From assembly GCA_030248065.1 (NCBI GenBank), contig JASAMV010007147.1:1-64000 (forward strand): a stretch of 64,000 nt of DNA, read 5' to 3'. This DNA is from Rhynchonema sp. JSB1_4. Lineage: Eukaryota; Nematoda; Chromadorea; Monhysterida; Xyalidae. Below the pieces are notes generated by a model. It had not been told where the DNA came from. It saw nothing but the letters and a program-made list of their open reading frames with translations, and did not search any database. Position 1 is the first letter of the stretch; each line of letters opens with the position of its first letter. The position numbers and the translations under genes are program-made. Positions 61,681 to 64,000 of this stretch are shown one piece after another.

Positions 61681-61793
61681 CCCAGCAGAGGTCGCAATCG
61701 GGCCGGCCCGAGCTCGGGGCGGGCCGGGCCGCGATTTTGGGCTTTTGGCTCGGGCCGGGCCGGGCCGGGCACCCCGGCCCGAAGCTTCTGAAG

Positions 61794-62688
61794 CAGTGTA
61801 GTGGCTGGGGGGGATGGGGGGGATTCCCCCCCTAAGGAGTAGGTACTTTGCAACCACCCCTTGGGGGGATGGGGGGTATACTGGCAGGCGGAAAAAAAAC
61901 CGGTTTTTTTTCCGGAAAAGAAACCGAAAAAAAACCGTTTTTTTTCCGAGACCCGAATACTTTTCCATTTATTTTTCCGTGGGTACCTTTTCGGTCTTTG
62001 ATCGGAAAAATATCGGTACTTTATTCCAGTTTTTCCAAAAAATTGTAATGCAAAACCGATGAGTTTTTCGATTTCAGTGAAAAATTGGCTCGAGCACAAA
62101 AATTAACCGGCCTAAAATGGGCCAAAAAGCGTGTAAACCAAGTGTTTTCGACTGACTTCAACACTCTTCAAGAGCACTCTCGTCACGTCGAACAAATTTT
62201 GCACTGAAATTGTTATATTTTTCGAAATTACGTTCTTAAGTACTGGAAAAGTATTTGGAAAAAAAAACGGTTTTTTTTCGAAAAAAAACCGTTTTTTTCC
62301 ACCAAAAATAAAAAAACGGTTCTTTATGACAGTATAATGGGGGGGAAGTGTAGGTACCTTGCAACCACCCCGGAGGGTACCTTGCAACCATCAATTTATG
62401 GTTTTTATGGGCAAAAATGGGTGTTTTTCGACCTCAAAACCCCAAAAATCGCGCGCTCCGCGCGCAAACCACCATTAATATCTATTTTGGGCAAATTTTC
62501 GGCCAAAATGCAAAAAAGTACCATTTTTTCGGCCAATTTTGCAGAAAAAAGCATGCAAAAACACCCTTTTTTCGGACCCCAGCGGTACCTTGCAACCTTC
62601 TGGAGGCTGGGTAGGGGGGTACCTTGCAACCATCTGGATCCATCCCCCCCCAAGGGTACCTTGCAACCATCTGCCTGCCACTACACTG
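61794..62688. mobile_element. hAT-like MITE 7 with GTACCTTGCAACCA words
   Basis: Termini CAGTGTAGTGGCTGG and CTGCCACTACACTG. Flanks TTCTGAAG and TATCTGAA share only TCTGAA in shifted register, so the duplication is not clean. GTACCTTGCAACCA or a variant occurs once near the left end and five times near the right. The core CGCGCGCTCCGCGCGC is near 62451. Palindromic A/T runs around CCGG (61890-61948, 62258-62300) may be a further insertion. Confidence 0.7.
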
Positions 62689-62790
62689 TATCTGAACTGA
62701 AGTGACTTATTTTACTGAAAAAGTAGGGATTTTTTTGTCAAAAATACTAAAATTTCTGACGGATTCGGCAAGTAAGTGATCAGTATTGTC

Positions 62791-63172
62791 CAGTGGTGTA
62801 GCTACCCAGGCGGGGCGGCAACCTACTGTACCACCAAAAATGTGGGGTGGCAAAGGCAACCTACCTCCTACTGTACGTGTACCGGCCGAGCTAGGGGGTG
62901 CGGGCGGATAAAAATTTTTAGGTCTAAATATTGATGAAAATGCGCTCTAAAACGCTCATTTCGGAAGTAGCGCGCGATTTTTCGCCTATTTGGAGTGAAA
63001 AATGCCGATTTTATGCCATTTTGAGCCAAAGATCGCAACTTGAACTTACTGTACCAGCCGCCGGGCGGCGACCTACCTACTGTTATGTACCAAGATGGAG
63101 CGTCAACCTACCTACCTACTGTACCTAAGGGGGACCCCAGCCCCCAGCCCCCACCCCCCTGCAACACCGCTG
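62791..63172. mobile_element. hAT-like MITE 8 with CCTACTGTACC words
   Basis: Termini CAGTGGTGTAGC and GCAACACCGCTG are imperfect inverses. Flanks GTATTGTC and TTTTCAAC do not match. CCTACTGTACC-like words lie near both ends, with a half-core TAGCGCGCGATTTTT near 62968. Inside element 6. Confidence 0.55.
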
Positions 63173-63596
63173 TTTTCAACCGAAAAAATAGGTTCAAAAA
63201 AATCGCAAAAATTATGACAAAAATTGGGTTAAAATCTGAGCCAAAAATTCGGGCCGGGCCTGGCCGGGCCGGGCCGGAGATTTGGGGGTACGGGTCGGGC
63301 CGGGCCGGGCCGGGCCGGAGATTTGGGGGCTCGGGCCGGGCCGGGCCGGCCAAACCCGGCCCGATTGCGACCTCTGCTGCCCAGGCCTGGGTATTGGTGG
63401 GCCTAAAAATCGATATTGTGCCCATGCCTACCCGGAATAGAGCCCCCGTAATAGAGCCCCCCAAATAAATGGGGTCAGTGAATTAATAGAACCCCCTTCT
63501 ATTTAGGTTTTTACGGTAAGTGATCAGTATTGCTGCCTAACGACTTTTTCATGGAAAACAATGAATTTTCAATTTCAACCAAAAAAATTGATCAAA

Positions 63597-63723
63597 AGAA
63601 TTGCAAAAATTATGACAAAAATTGGGTTAAAATCTGAGCCAAAAATTAGGGCCGGGCCGGGCCGGAGATTTGGGGGCTCGGGCCGGCCCGGCCAGGCCAA
63701 ACCCGGCCCGATTGCGACCTCTG
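63597..63723. mobile_element. Truncated right end of a second element 6
   Basis: This stretch repeats the right part of element 6 (63200-63376), from AATTATGACAAAAATTGGG through the GGCCGGGCC words to CCCGATTGCGACCTCTG. No left end was found. Confidence 0.7.
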
Positions 63724-63859
63724 TCCCAGACCCTTGTATTGAACGAACTGAGCGAAAGAGAACAAGACTGCCAGTCTCAGCCGTGTGTGATGCACATGAG
63801 TTCATGTTCACCTCATAAACCGAGGTGCGTTTCTCAAGGTTTCTTACCAACTACGGGCA

Positions 63860-63960
63860 GGGTTGGGCAAAAAAAAAACGACGGCGTTTTTTCTTTAAAA
63901 AAAAACGACGTTTTTTTAAAAAAAAACGCCTGGGTCGTTTTTCGTTTTTTTTAAATCCTG
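63860..63960. repeat. Palindromic A/T-run repeat around CGACG
   Basis: Runs of seven to ten A or T alternate with AACGACG and CGTTTTTT blocks, similar in style to the A/T runs at 61890-61948. Low complexity; no coding content. Confidence 0.5.
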
Positions 63961-64000
63961 AATTTCCTTGATTTTCCCTGATTTTTCAGGGAAAGTACCC

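Larger units (their letters stand above)
61686..63376. mobile_element. hAT-like element 6, 1.7 kb, duplication CTGCCCAG
   Basis: Termini CAGAGGTCGCAATCGGG and CCCGATTGCGACCTCTG. The perfect 8-bp duplication CTGCCCAG is at 61678-61685 and 63377-63384. Subterminal GGCCGGGCC arrays fill both ends. Its middle is taken up by elements 7 and 8. It inserted at the right edge of MITE 5. Confidence 0.88.
59282..63517. repeat. Inverted repeat arms enclosing the hAT nest
   Basis: The left arm (59282-59375) and right arm (63424-63517) are near-identical inverted repeats. They start ACCGTAAAAACCTAAATA and carry GGGCTCTATT words plus a shared TCACTGACCCCATTT. A third, shorter copy of the arm start is at 61089-61106 in minus orientation. 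They may be the ends of an older large element, into which the other elements inserted. Confidence 0.6.

Noticed and set aside
61794..62688. Clean target duplication for MITE 7
   Set aside because: Flanking octamers share TCTGAA only in shifted register, so I did not claim one.
63040..63468. Gly/Arg/Pro-rich open frame over the GGCCGGGCC arrays
   Set aside because: Frame openness follows from the GC-rich repeat of element 6 on both strands; no coding signature.
1..64000. Bacterial or viral contamination
   Set aside because: Consistent GT-AG introns, animal gene families and eukaryotic transposons across the whole window argue against it.

Overview
This window is eukaryotic nuclear DNA, most likely from a nematode. 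All genes are split by short GT-AG introns and sit on both strands. The set includes a two-pore (TWiK-type) potassium channel, a ShKT-domain secreted protein and a 328-residue serpentine receptor of the kind common in nematodes. Short runs of TTAGGC, the nematode telomere unit, occur at 17.45 kb and 37.9 kb. I cannot name the species. All exon models were built by eye from reading frame, splice sites and phase matching.

Layout: 1-2.5 kb is gene-poor. 2.5-17.2 kb (minus) is one 22-exon gene for a tail-anchored coiled-coil protein of about 3437 residues, which looks like a giantin/golgin-type Golgi tether. 18.2-19.9 kb (minus) encodes a secreted protein with two ShKT domains joined by an Ala/Pro/Lys/Glu repeat. 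21.7-23.8 kb (plus) is polyprenol reductase (SRD5A3), lacking only its N-terminal exon. 24.5-26.8 kb (plus) is a BPI/LBP-type lipid-binding secreted protein. 27.6-28.1 kb (plus) is a small single-pass membrane protein. 28.7-29.8 kb is a very young non-autonomous LTR element. 29.9-33.7 kb (minus) is the K2P channel, 34.7-37.4 kb (minus) an F-BAR protein and 38.9-42.9 kb (plus) the serpentine receptor. 44.1-53.9 kb (plus) is a brain-specific homeobox gene (bsh/BSX) with an 8.5-kb first intron full of foldback elements. 56.4-58.3 kb (minus) is a sigma-1 receptor/ERG2-like gene. 58.4-64 kb is a nest of hAT-like non-autonomous transposons.

The genes do not form a pathway or operon. They are ordinary cellular genes: Golgi structure, dolichol synthesis, ER sterol-isomerase-fold protein, membrane curvature, ion channel, chemoreception, neural transcription factor.

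Two things stand out. First, the 10-mer TGATGTTTCA (or its complement) occurs 15 times exactly between 0.8 and 39.4 kb, in exons, introns and spacers of unrelated genes, where about 0.1 would be expected in the whole window. Five of the seven exonic copies encode Glu-Thr-Ser with the same codons. Second, the right end holds at least eight hAT-like elements inserted into each other. Most have readable 8-bp target duplications, six share a GC-rich palindromic core, and most families carry their own private iterated word.
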